A program made the translations under genes and the position numbers. The notes under the pieces are model-generated. The model had not been told where the DNA came from. It did no database searches and saw nothing but the letters and a program-made list of their open reading frames with translations. From positions 885,001 to 949,000 of the forward strand of contig JADLSH010000389.1 in assembly GCA_016169945.1 (NCBI GenBank): a stretch of 64,000 bases of DNA. The letters are read 5' to 3'. Source of the stretch: Trachythela sp. YZ-2020 (taxonomy: Eukaryota > Cnidaria > Anthozoa > Malacalcyonacea > Clavulariidae). Position 1 is the first letter of the stretch, and every line of letters starts with the position of its first letter. Positions 41,186 to 51,262 of this stretch are shown here, piece after piece.

Positions 41186-41683
41186 GTATACACCCAACCA
41201 TTGTCCATTACAAATCCTACATTCTGATTGGCTACTCAACCGTTGACCATTCGTGATGGACAACGTTTGGGAAAAATGAAAACAAACCTGAAAAAATATG
41301 GCAGTAAACTCTCGTTTTGCAGACGTTTCGGAGGAATTTTTGGAGAGTTTGATAGAAAATTCTACCCTGAGAAAACTAAAAGGCCAAAATATGGCATGAA
41401 GATTTTTAATGGCAAGGAACGAAATAGAAACCGTATTTTATTAATAAATCTGCTTTCTTGCCGCTCACGAGTGGTTAAATAACACAACTGAATTAAATTA
41501 TTTTAAAATTACACGGTGTATGGATTATTTTCTCGAATTAATATATATACACAAGGTGTATACTAAAACAATTAGAACAACTCGTCCTCTTAGCCTATGA
41601 GCGAATAGTCGACTCAGGCTTCGCCTTCGTTGACTATTCGCTCATAGACAACTCGGACTCGTTGTCTAATTGTTAAATGGAAC
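41186..41683 (+). mobile_element. Crypton-linked MITE, copy 2, with coding exon
   Basis: Begins near TATTAGTATACACC, with TTCTGATTGGCTAC at 41222, and ends in the hairpin GCCTATGAGCGAATAGTCG ... GACTATTCGCTCATAG and GTTGTCTAATTGTTAAA. These match the ends of copy 1 in opposite orientation. The interior carries a fragment of a Crypton/DUF3504-type protein, so the MITE family appears to descend from such an element. Confidence 0.6.
41298..41440 (+). pseudogene. First exon fragment of a Crypton/DUF3504-type protein
   Basis: ATG at 41298 encodes MAVNSRFADVSEEFLESLIE plus NSTLRK, then a one-base shift gives KRPKYGMKIFNGKER. This is the N-terminal pattern (SRFxxVSEEELxxLxExxxxxxTKxxxKYGMKIF) of the KCTD1/ZMYM-related, Crypton-derived DUF3504 proteins frequent in cnidarian and fish genomes. 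Only this N-terminal part is present; the tyrosine-recombinase-derived domain is absent. Confidence 0.6.
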
Positions 41684-41741
41684 TACCCACTGAATGCTAC
41701 TGCCCAATAAGTAGTGTCTTGGAATACTGTAGAAAGCTAGC

Positions 41742-41865
41742 TGTAACATAGAAATAAACAATCAATGTTTCAAGCGAAAACCCTTCGTCAGGAGGTTAGT
41801 AGCCAAACTAACCTCCTGACAGAGGGTCTTTGTTCGAAAGATCGATAGTTTATTTCTATGTTACA
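41742..41865. repeat. Inverted pair of retroelement-end motifs
   Basis: TGTAACATAGAAATAAAC (41742-41759) and its inverse (41848-41865) bound two facing copies of a CCTGAC-AGGGT-CGAAA motif (CCTGACGAAGGG read minus; CCTGACAGAGGG read plus). Such motifs resemble weak hammerhead-like ends of PLE-type repeats, but stem II is poor and no NUH site can be assigned. Confidence 0.5.
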
Positions 41866-42043
41866 GGTAATTTTCTGCAGCACTTCAAGATGCTACGCCG
41901 ACATGATCTCCACAGCTACAGACCTTACACTGGACACCCATGCAGTTGGTGGTAAAAACATAACCTCCCAGCGGAGATAACTAGCGGAGGTAATTATGCG
42001 TTCAATTCTTTTCAGCCTGGAAAGGCAAGACAAACAGGTGTAC

Positions 42044-42319
42044 CTGTGGTCTTCTGAATGAAAGCAATGGTCGCGGTTTTAATCGCCACAATATATTCTT
42101 TACTCGGACTCAGGCCACCGTAAGAGTAACTCGGCTTCCTGCTTTCTGATATTAGTGTTGTTCTGACACCGGCAAAGTCAGGACCATATTCCCGTATGCA
42201 CACGTTATAGTAGACAATAATGCCATTTTGTAATTCCAGGTGAGGAGCTGACCATGAGAAACTAATCGTCGATTCGTCTACGTATTTCACTGCTTTCCTT
42301 CTTGGCGGGCCACTAGGTG
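42044..42319 (-). CDS. Fibronectin type III exon 3 of receptor-like gene
   Basis: Acceptor CTGTTTCAG and donor CCACAG|GTACAC, phase 1 on both sides, the classic symmetrical FN3 exon. It encodes APSGPPRRKAVKYVDESTIS, FSWSAPHLELQNGIIVYYNV and SYGGLSPSKEYIVAIKT, with the FN3 Trp and the Tyr/Leu core residues. FN3 domains form extracellular rods in adhesion proteins and receptor phosphatases. No frame error is seen. More exons should lie to the left on this strand. Confidence 0.8.
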
Positions 42320-42359
42320 CTGAAACAGAGATAAAATATATGCTGTTATCTATTTAAAA

Positions 42360-42660
42360 ATTTAAATGGATGAGAATTGATGAGAGTTATCAAATGAGAG
42401 TTTGCATGAGAGTTTCATCAATGATCATGCTCCGGTCAAACGACTGAAACGAGAACAAGAGTTGCCTGAGAGTGGACTGGATATTACCACGCGTCAAACG
42501 TGCAAAAACTCTCATCAAATTTGAACCATTTTAAAGTTGATGAGAGTTCATGAGAATGTAAGAAAGTTAACGAGAGTTGGCGGTCAAACGCGAGCGACAG
42601 TTGCCACTCTCATTGACGCCAATCAACTTTCATCCTCGTTTGACCGGGCTTTAACTTCAG
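42360..42660. mobile_element. MITE rich in ATGAGAGTT motifs
   Basis: Repeated TGATGAGAGTT blocks and the outer right end CGTTTGACCGGGCTTTAA. The left side has GGATGAGAATTGATGAGAGT. Motifs GGTCAAACG recur in both orientations (42434, 42589). It is non-coding, and its ends are approximate. Confidence 0.5.
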
Positions 42661-43009
42661 GAGGAAACTAGAGTACCCTGAGAAAACGTATGGTTTTGGC
42701 GTTTGATATTAAATCAGGTGCGGCGCAGCATCGAAAATGGTAGGGAGAAACACGCTTGAGAAGTCACTATATCAGAAGGCTTTTTAATGCCTCATTTCCT
42801 ATTCAAATACGAGGCGCGTAAATGTTAGAGAAAGAGGCGTAGCTAGAGGGGGGAAAGTTGCGGGGGGAGTCACCCCCAATGCTTTACGATTGCAACCCTT
42901 TAGGGCAAATTTTGCCATGTTTGTCAAGCAGAAATGCATTCAAGGCATGTTGAGTAAGAACAAAAACCTTGAAGACCAGTTTGAACAAGTTGAAAAATTT
43001 CACCCGCGT
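42661..43009. other. Non-coding between two MITEs
   Basis: A GGGGGG-rich patch near 42849-42870. The open frame 42890-43081 runs into the next MITE and has no domain. Confidence 0.4.
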
Positions 43010-43467
43010 GACAAATTTCACCCGTGTTTACATGAGACTGTTCATACGGGCTGGCTCGCCAAAACAAAGCACCCGGGCTAAATTAAATAATATAAACAAA
43101 TTTTCTCACGAACCTGAAATCATACTTTCGCGAACAGGTTTTTCAGTTATAACCCACAGAAACAATCACAGAGACCCTTTAAAATCGAAATCTGTCGAGA
43201 ACGTGTCTTTAACAACATTATATTCGCGTAACACAGCATTTATTCCCAGCCCGGGTAGGCGAGCCAGCTCGGGTCACTGCGTTCATATGGAAAATTTCAG
43301 CCCGCTTAGGCGAGATTTCGGGTCAGTCGAGGCCTAGGTGGGTCAGCTCGGTTTCCATATAAACGGAACATGAAATTTAATAGGAAATAATAGAAAACGT
43401 GGGAAATCGCCAAAACCGGACCAGCTCGGGTATCCGAGCTAGCTCGCCCCCATATAAACAGCCCTTA
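43010..43467. mobile_element. MITE with CGAGCTAGCTCG-type ends
   Basis: The right end (GAGCTAGCTCGCCCCCATAT then AAACAGCCCTT) is echoed by GACTGTTCATACGGGCTGGC near 43037. The interior repeats GAGCCAGCTCGGGT and GTCAGCTCGG. It is a non-coding foldback-like element with approximate borders. Confidence 0.5.
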
Positions 43468-43670
43468 AACACTTAAACATGCCCAGATCTAGAAGGCAAA
43501 AAAGAAATGAATGAGAATATCGGTAAAGTGAAAAGCGGGCCATGTTCACTCTTTTTTGTGCGGGCATTTCTACATAACATTGCTCCGTGCAGAAATTGCG
43601 TTGCAAGCCGTAGCAAAAATTTTCCCGTGTAACATGGCTTTTAGTGCCTCATTTCTTATTCAAATACTAC

Positions 43671-44105
43671 TAATAATAATAATAATAATAACAGACGGTA
43701 TATTAACAATACATTCGCACTAATACAAGTAATATAGTGAATTACAGTACTTTTACAAGCATAAAATTATGGAGAATAAATACTTTTTAAAACTAGGAAA
43801 TAAAGTTATATAAAAAGATTGTAATTTAGATTATAAAACTAATTGACAAAGTCATGTCTTATTCATAGTACGTGAGCACATAGCTGGAAAGAAACTGTTC
43901 TTAAATCTGTCGGTCCTACACTTAAATAGGCTAAAATGACTAGAGTGGCGCAGTTCTCTGCCATGCGACTCAACCCGAGTCGGAGGTAAAAGGCGGTTAA
44001 GGCGTGATGATGGTACTGCTATTTTATCCAACACCTTCTTACAAAGGGTATCACGACGGTCGGATAGACGGGGAAGAGAGGAGGTATCAAGCGCAGCTGA
44101 AGCGC
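43671..44105 (-). pseudogene. LINE 3' end, minus strand, with (ATT)n tail
   Basis: Minus-strand frame: LSDRRDTLCKKVLDKIAVPS, RLNRLLPPTR and FKCRTDRFKNSFFPAMCSRT, the C-terminus of a CR1/jockey-like LINE (compare 47530-47775). The 3' tail is (ATT)n at 43692-43671. 5'-truncated at about 44105. Confidence 0.8.
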
Positions 44106-44280
44106 GCAAATGTTACAGAGGTATTTGTATCAGAGAGATGTCCGTAAGGAGTGGTTCGAATTTACTATCTGCAAACCTTGGAACTACAGATCTGACTGGG
44201 CTGCTCTTTGGGTAATCCTCCCTAGTGGGCCAAAACCAATCATGGTGGCTGCTTTGAGGCCCTACTACCTATTTAGGTTG
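44106..44280. other. Short non-coding gap
   Basis: No recognisable feature. A plus-strand open frame here lacks any domain. Confidence 0.35.
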
Positions 44281-44357
44281 TCTCAGCACGGATAAAAATG
44301 GTACGGGTACCATTTTTATCCGTGCCGTGCTAAAAATCGTGCGTAGTGTAAACGGGC
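44281..44357. mobile_element. Small palindromic MITE fused to an FN3 exon
   Basis: TCAGCACGGATAAAAATGG and its inverse meet around GTACGGGTACC, and the flank reads CGTAGTGTAAACGGGC. This is a GGCCCGTTTACACTACGCAC-type MITE end, and it abuts the FN3 coding sequence directly. Confidence 0.55.
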
Positions 44358-44592
44358 CTTTGATCTCAATACTGTAAATACGATACGGTCTAAGCCCGCT
44401 AAACATGTACGATGTCTGTGTATATGGAACAATATATTTATGCAGACAGAAGTTATGGGATTGGTTTCTAATACACAATGAATACTCGGTAAGCACGCCG
44501 TTTCTTTCTGAGGGGTCTGGAGGCGACCACGTGACGTTCCTCTGATTATGAGTGAAGTTGGCAATTTGTAAATCTGTCAGGACCAGATGGTG
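44358..44592 (-). pseudogene. Fibronectin type III exon 2, frameshifted and truncated by MITE
   Basis: The acceptor AATTTAG gives [A]PSGPDRFTN in phase 1. The frame then shifts, and NVTWSPPDPSERNGVLTEYS and SYMFSGLRPYRIYSIEIK follow, an FN3 domain. After EIK the sequence becomes MITE DNA instead of the last strand and donor. Either the exon is dead, or a donor beyond the MITE is used. Confidence 0.65.
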
Positions 44593-44965
44593 CTAAATTA
44601 AAACGAATAAAAGAAATATTTTAGTTTGATGATAACATATTTTAGTTCTGTCCACTGCACTTGAATCAAAACATATAGCTGCGATTGGAAGAATTAGAAT
44701 ATGCATATCAAAGTATTCCATTTTATCCCGACGCAGAACGCGTCATTTCCATGCGCAGTCGACAACACGCATGCCCTTCATTAATATATAAACTGGGCGG
44801 CTTGTCCCTCCCCCCAATCCCCCATGCTTTTCCCCCCCAACAAACTATTTTGTTTCCACCCCCCAGTGAAGGTTCCTTTTGGCTAAAATTAAATAGAAGC
44901 AAAAAAACGAGAAGAATGGCTTGGTTCACAAGAGTGTTATAATATCCCCATAACAAAACCTTGCT
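44593..44965. other. Intronic, with C-rich patch
   Basis: CCCTCCCCCCAATCCCCC near 44808 and CCCCCCCAACA near 44832. No gene is seen. Confidence 0.4.
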
Positions 44966-46428
44966 TTAAAGTGCTTATATCACAAAAAATAATTTTTGAT
45001 TTTCGAATAGAGGACAAAAAGTTAGCTAATAAGTTCTTTTACAGTTTTTGGTTTTCACTTTTCGTTTGCGAGATATATGCATTTGAATGGTGACTTCGAG
45101 TCGCAAATCGACCAAGAGTCTGGGACGAGCCTGTGTGACGTAACTTAAGAAACTTGTTTACGACGCGCTATATGTATTGACTTATCTGGCTTAGAGAAAA
45201 CTGCTAGTGGGACTAAAACATTAATATTATTCCATCAAAGATAACCTTTATGTTGCCCGCAAAATATACAAGAAGACTCTGAAGGTATACAAAATGTAAC
45301 TGGAGTTTGCAATGAAGAATTTAAACGACTACATTGCCAATTCTTACGCAGACAAAACTGGCCTAAGCACGGCAGACAAGACACAATTGCCTTCGTCTAT
45401 TTGTGCTAAACCTCCGCAGGTGAATACATGTTTATAAATTATAACCAAATGGGTTAGGAAAAGAATTAGCTTCTAGCTTCTCCTTAGTATAGTGAACGAC
45501 AAGACGGCGAAACGATTGTAGAAAATCGCCTCCTTGTATGGTTCTAAATGGCTGAAATATAATGCCGCGCGCCATAACTGTCTGGAATAGTAAGTAACAA
45601 GTCCTTGTTTGTGCCATTTTAAAGCGTCCTTGAACTATTTTTTACTGCATATATGTAATATGATTTACATAGAAATGATGTGTCTTCTCTATGGTAGCTG
45701 CAAACACCGTGCGAGACAGATCTGTCGGGATCATGCTATACAGTCAAGTTATCATGCACGTTTTGTACAACCTTTAAATACATTGCGCGAATTTGACGCA
45801 GTCACTCCGAAAAGTAGAACGTGCATTTTTATTTCCTTAGATCAACCTATTTAACGCATTTTTTCAAACATATTGGTGTTGTCCGACGTAGCCATACCAA
45901 GGCTGTTTTCCATTCTTGAAAATTTAAATTTCTCAAACACAAGAAATAAAAAAAGACCAGACTAGAGATCGAATAATCTCTAATATTATATCATATTAAA
46001 GCAGACCATAGACGCACGCAGAGTTGTCACGCTTGTGCCGAACGTTATGCTAATAATCACCACGAAATTTCAGCCACACAGTACAGTCCACACTTATACT
46101 GGATCTCTCCTGGGCTGTGATCTGGTCATCACTTTAAAATTGCAAAGCAATTCCTTTTTCAGCTCAGTAAAGTTATGTTTTTCCTTCCTGATAAAGTAAC
46201 AGTAAAGGTAAAGCTTCCGTTCCTTAAACTACGTCACATAAGTGTCGCGCCAGGCCTTTTCCTGTCCTTTTCCTGCGCGCGACTTTTTTTCAAAATAGCC
46301 TATTTTTTTAAAGTCGTTTATCTCGCAAACGAAAAGAGAAAACCAAAAACTGTAAAAGATCTTAGCAACTAACTTTTTGTCCCCTATTCGAAAATCAAAA
46401 ATCATTTTTTGTGATATAAGCACTTTAA
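44966..46428. mobile_element. 1.46-kb element with long (over 115 bp) inverted ends
   Basis: TTAAAGTGCTTATATCAC opens the left arm and its inverse closes the right arm (GTGATATAAGCACTTTAA, ending 46428). The arms include GAAAATCAAAAATTATTTTT-like and GTTTGCGAGATA/TATCTCGCAAAC blocks. The pairing continues weakly to a GACGTAACTTAAG block near 45138. The 0.9-kb interior has no recognised protein, so it is non-autonomous. It lies in an FN3-gene intron. Confidence 0.65.
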
Positions 46429-46451
46429 TACCGAAAGCTCAGTCTGTGTAG

Positions 46452-47933
46452 TTGGGATATATCAAAACACTTTCAATGAGATATACTTTCGATACAAGAG
46501 GCGCCTTTAAGACGAAGTGCCCCTCCAACTTGAAGTTGCTTCCTACGCCTATGCTCCAGTCCAAGGTGTGCGGAATACCAAAGAACAAACCATGCTCCTC
46601 AGTAGATCTTCTGAGACCAATCGCTCTAACAAGTACTTTGTCCAAAGTGCAAGAGTCATATGCTACTGAGTGGATCTATGAAGACATTCGGGATAAAATT
46701 ATTGCATTCCAGTTTGGTGGCCTACCTGGAACATCTGCGGTTCAAGCTTTGATATACCTGCTGCATAAATGGAATTTGGCAATGAACAATCCAGGAACGG
46801 TCATTCGAGTTATCTTCCTTGAATTTCGGAAGGCATTTGATCTAATCGGTCACAACAAACCGTTCTTGACATTTTACTAACACGTTGTACGGCCAGGCTT
46901 GGTGGGTTGGTTTGCGTCCTATCTTCACGGCAGATCGAAATTAACCTCATTTCTAGGTGAACATTCTGAGTTAAGAAAGATCAAAGGCTACCACAAGGAA
47001 GCAAGTTAGGTCAGGAACTGTTATGTGACGCAGCTGAAGACCAAGACAACGTAATGTTCATGGATGTCACTACATTGTCCGAAGTCATTGATATATTTAA
47101 CCATTCATCTGGTAGTCCAATTGGTAACACTCAAAGAAATGTAAATAGCGTAGTACAATTTGCAACAGGTGATACAGTGTAAAATGGAACTGAATGGAAA
47201 AAAATGTCAAGAAATTATAATCGACATTCGAAGAACTAGGTCAGAAATACCACATATACCACAGGGGACAACCAGAAATGGAGCACCAACACTGAGTACA
47301 TCACAAAAAGGCTGCAAAGCGTCTTTATTTACTGAAGATTTAAGGAGCTACGGCGCATCTAAAGGTGACCTATTGGCATTCTATTGTACCGTAATTCGTT
47401 CTTTTCTGGAATACTGGGCGCAAATTTAGAGCGGCGGTTTGACACAAATGCAAAAAAGGATATTGAAAGAATTCAAAACGTTCTCTCAGAATAATCTACC
47501 CAGACCATGGTGACTACGACTGCTTATTGATCGAGAGCAATCTATTGACCCTAGAAGAACGCAGGAATAATCTATGTGTTTCGCTTATTGAGGATATGTT
47601 AGAACCATCGCATAGACTTCACAGACTATTACCAAAAAGATTGAATGATATAAGGGAGAGGCAGACCAGGACTGATGGTCAAAATATTTACAATTTTTTT
47701 TGTAAAACTGAGCATTTTAAAAATAGTACACTAGTTCATGCTATTAACGAGTACAATTTTAAATTAGATAGGTAGAGAATTTTTAGATATATTAATAAAT
47801 ACATATATAGTTTTATATCATATAGTTTAGGTTAATCGACTTGTGTAATTAATTTTAATAGACTGTATGTAATATTATTGTAAACGCGTTGTAATTTAGC
47901 AATATCGCTATTGAACGTGCAAATAAAACCCAC

Positions 47934-47982
<49 letters not shown>
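46452..47982 (+). pseudogene. LINE (CR1/jockey-like) RT to 3' tail, broken
   Basis: 46452-46880 encodes RT motifs KNKPCSSVDLLRPIALTSTL, FQFGGLPGTSAVQALIYLLH and VIFLEFRKAFDLIGH (motif A with D changed to E). Shifts follow. VMFMDVTTLSEVIDIF has the catalytic MDD altered to MDV, then GKKCQEIIIDIRRT, and 47527-47775 encodes LTLEERRNNLCVSLIEDMLE to the stop. A 160-bp 3' UTR ends in (ATT)n at 47937-47982. Both catalytic sites are altered, so it cannot be active. Confidence 0.85.
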
Positions 47983-47983
<1 letters not shown>

Positions 47984-48535
47984 AGCGTTGAATAGATAAA
48001 AGGTAACTATGCATTAAGGGGGAAGGGTATCAAGGGGGCTCAGCCTCCTTGTTAAAATTGATTTCGGAGTGTCTAAGCCCCCTCCCTATATCTTTGCAGA
48101 TTGCATAATCGTAATCTGGAAAGTTATTTAGAATTGTAGTGTTAAACTAATTGAATAATTATTAGAACCAACAGTAAATATTGGAATTTTCCAAGTATAT
48201 TTTATTGTGACACCCCCACTCCCGCTCCCCCCCCCCGCCCACTTTGTCGCACACCTTTTTGAGAGCCCCCTTCTCACAATCTTGGGCATAACTGGTTGAG
48301 ACTACCTTTCTCTCTATACAAAATACACATACCCATTATGAAAAATTCCACGCGTAACATCATGCTGCCCCACTCCCCGATAATTACGTCACAAATCTCT
48401 CCTTGGCCTGTGAGCCTCATTCTCATGAAATTTGAACGAATTGTATTAACCACCAGCGTTAACCACCACCTGTTAACCACCAGCGCCTGTGGCCCAAAAC
48501 CAGCACTTGTGCCAGCGGATATCTTAAAGATTTAC
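47983..48535. other. Non-coding, with C-rich patches
   Basis: CCCCCACTCCCGCTCCCCCC near 48211 and a tandem TTAACCACCA repeat near 48446-48480. It is the intron after FN3 exon 1. Confidence 0.45.
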
Positions 48536-48751
48536 TTCGTGTAAGGTTCAGTCCAGTCACCGTATACTCATTAGTATCTTTACCGAGTACGATCTGTCGC
48601 TGACAATGGCCAAGAGTCGTGTTGAAAACCCGGATGGTATGTTTGATAATCCATCCACTGCGCAATTCGGCATCTGGAAGTAACCATGACAACGAAATGT
48701 GCGTTGTTCCCACGTGCGTCGTGCGTGCGTCGTTGGGTGGACCATCTGGAG
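48536..48751 (-). CDS. Fibronectin type III exon 1 of receptor-like gene
   Basis: The acceptor CCACACACGTAG and a donor CGAA|GTAAAT enclose 216 nt with phase 1 on both sides. It encodes PDGPPNDARTTHVGTTHISL, SWLLPDAELRSGWIIKHTIR and NEYTVTGLNLT, an FN3 domain lacking its last strand. It has the same strand and phase as the exons at 44.4 and 42.0 kb, so they probably belong to one FN3-array gene such as an adhesion molecule or receptor phosphatase. The specific family cannot be decided. Confidence 0.75.
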
Positions 48752-49149
48752 CTACGTGTGTGGAAAGAACAAAACACACACAATAAATTAGATAAAATAA
48801 GCCAATTTTTGGGATGAAATTAGCATGGAATGAGTGTAAAATAGCCTTGATACTGATTTGAAAATCATCAAATCGCATCGAACATTTACAAAGAATAAAA
48901 AATACATTTCCTATACAATATATATCGTATATTACACTATATTTCTAAAGGTGGAGGGAGGAAGTGGGGAGGGTGGGAGGTTGTAGACTTGTAGGTAAGC
49001 AATGCTTTTAGTCTAGAAAATGACAGACACTTCTAATGCTTTTAAAGCTTTTTATGCGACAACCAATAAATGGGTTGTTCCAACAAATTGGTGTTTACAG
49101 TGTATTCGTTTTGCGCTGTGTGATTGATGCAGTTCCGCTGTTCTAGTTT
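48752..49149. other. Non-coding
   Basis: A GGAGGGAGGAAGTGGGGAGG purine tract near 48953. No exon is seen. Confidence 0.4.
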
Positions 49150-49527
49150 ACCAATGCAACTTCACCGAACCACATGACACCGGTGTATAGCGGTATAGCT
49201 ACCTGCTGTTATTTAGCCAATAGCAGTAGTGAACACCTGGATTAGTGTCTTGTTGAGTATATTTCTTCACATTTGCGTTCAACAAAGCCGCAAAGATATC
49301 TATATCGCCATCGGTAAGTATTTTAAACGTGGATTCCGCATCTATAAACGTACGTCTTCGCCTTCGGAGTACGATTTATAGCCTATTCGGAAACAAAGTA
49401 GTTTTCTTATGCCTTATGGATTCAGATAAATGCTATAATATATTCAATATTATTAACGCTTTTCTTATACAGCTGGAAGTTCGACGAAGACTCTTGTAGT
49501 GTGGATTGATTCGCTAATTTCAAAACG
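49150..49527 (+). other. Candidate non-coding leader exons with strong splice sites
   Basis: A perfect donor, CATCG|GTAAGTA, ends a possible exon at 49313. TTTTCTTATACAG at 49472 opens a 55-nt exon that ends in a second perfect donor, AAACG|GTAAGTG (49528). All three frames of the 55-nt exon contain stops or lack an ATG, so these would be 5' UTR exons or a lncRNA. No downstream coding exon on the plus strand was found. Confidence 0.35.
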
Positions 49528-49594
49528 GTAAGTGACTAATACATTACTCTAAAGGATCCAATTTTGTGACTTTTTACAAGCGGGTATGTCACTC

Positions 49595-49845
49595 CAAAAA
49601 TCCTCGTGCACAAAATCCAAAACTCTTCCAAAAAATCTCGAAATCCTGCCAAAAGTTGTAAAATCCCTGAAATCCCAAAATCCGAAAAATTCCCATAAGA
49701 TCCCCACACATCCCAGAATTGAAAATGACTGCAAATCCCAAAAAATCTCCTGCAAAATCATTTCCAAATCCCCCAAATCTTCTTGAAATGCCAAAATATA
49801 TATATCGAGCCAAAAATCCATGTTCTTTGAAATCCAACAAAAAAC
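49595..49845. repeat. Degenerate AAATCCC-type low-complexity array
   Basis: Short blocks AAATCC, AAAATCCC and AATCTC recur every 8-16 bp for about 250 bp. Apparent open frames on both strands (Lys/Ser-rich, Phe/Gly-rich) come from this composition. Confidence 0.7.
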
Positions 49846-51084
49846 TGTTTTGGTTATATGCAGAGCAACTATCTTGTTAAGCAGACTACCATAATGCGTA
49901 CGTGCTACCAGATTTTAGTCATCAAGTGGAAAAAGTTGAGAGAGTGTTAAGGAAAGAAAAGGAGAAATAATTTATTTCAACGCGCTTGTCTAACAGGTGG
50001 CATAAAAGTTTGTTGTCATGTTTAAGCTATCCTGTTAGTTTGTTTAAGCAACAGAAGCAACAGAAGCAAAAAAGAAATGCTTATACCTGGGGTAACAATT
50101 GATTGAAGTTAACTATAGTTAGTGTGAAGGTTAATCAATCAGAATCGCGTATTTTAGACTTAACTACTATTCAACTACAAAACGAGTCTGTAGTTAAGAA
50201 GTAGTTAAGAGTTTTATACAACCGGCCTCAGCTTTGGTATTTTTTATGAACATTTCACGTCAGCGCAATTATGTGCAAGCATCAGTATTCTCACGCAAAA
50301 GTCAGTGTTCACGAGTGGACTATTTACAGACGTTTTCCAAGGCCTGTTCATCCATACGTCGATTTTATTTCAGACGTATTTAATTCGCTATTAAAGTTTT
50401 ACACGGTTTCATTTCGGAAAACGAATTTATTACGGACTAGTTGAATTCATAAGAAGCCATCATGGATTATACAATGATTAACACGAATCACAATCAGAAA
50501 CACGTATTACCATATAGTTCCAAATGAATGTATTTAATTCGACACGATGATACGATATGAAATGCGGAAGACGCGCTACAGACGTTTTATCCGTTTTGAA
50601 TAAAACGTCTTGGACAAATTTAATTCATCAGACGAATTTAATTTATTTAATACGACGCACCACCGTCGAATTTGATTTGTTCAATCAATTTCGTTTATGA
50701 CCTCGATCGTACCCAGGCTCTTTCCTGGAAAACATTGCTCGCCCTGATAGAATAGAGTTGTTGTGGTTGGTTTAAACTATCCGTGAAGCCCTTGAAGGTG
50801 AGTTAATAACTTTAATTTGTTTCGTACTGTATGTTAATGACCGAAGCCATTGATATAAAACCCTTTTTATAAAAACGTAATTGAAACACAACATATTTTG
50901 TGGGAGAAGGGGTTCTGGGGTGTGAAGACTCATATTATGACAAACATCATTCCTACTCATGTCACAACTTAAGCGCACTGATCTGATTCTGAACTGATCT
51001 GATTCTGAACTGAATGCTCTGTGCCATGTTGCAAAGCCGTGCCAGGGGTAGCCAGTCCCTGACGAACCTGAACCAAGAAACACT
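49846..51084. other. Non-coding with probable MITE remnants
   Basis: Around 50320-50680, blocks such as GACGTATTTAATTCG and GACGAATTTAATTTA recur in both orientations. At 50100-50225, TAACTATAGTTAG and GTAGTTAAGAAGTAGTTAAG suggest another MITE. No protein is seen. Confidence 0.4.
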
Positions 51085-51262
51085 TGGACAATCCTTAACC
51101 TGACCAAGGAGCATTAAACCCCTATGAACAGTCCTTAATCTGACCAAGGAGCATTAAACCCCTATGGACATTGCTTAATAACCTGACCAAGGACACTAGA
51201 GCCCTATAGCCAGTCCTTAACCTGACCAAGTGGCGATAAACCCCTGTGGACAGTCCTTACAG
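51085..51262 (+). repeat. Four-unit minisatellite, about 40-50 bp period
   Basis: The unit (GGACAGTCCTTAACCTGACC, AAGGAGCATTAAACCCCTAT) repeats from 51085 with unequal spacing and increasing divergence. Confidence 0.8.

Noticed and set aside
41742..41865. CCTGACGAAGGG...GAAAC read as a functional hammerhead
   Set aside because: Stem II has at most three weak pairs and there is no cleavage triplet. Kept only as an inverted repeat of retroelement ends.
49549..49840. Overlapping long frames on both strands
   Set aside because: Produced by the degenerate AAATCCC array; composition is Lys/Ser or Phe/Gly only.
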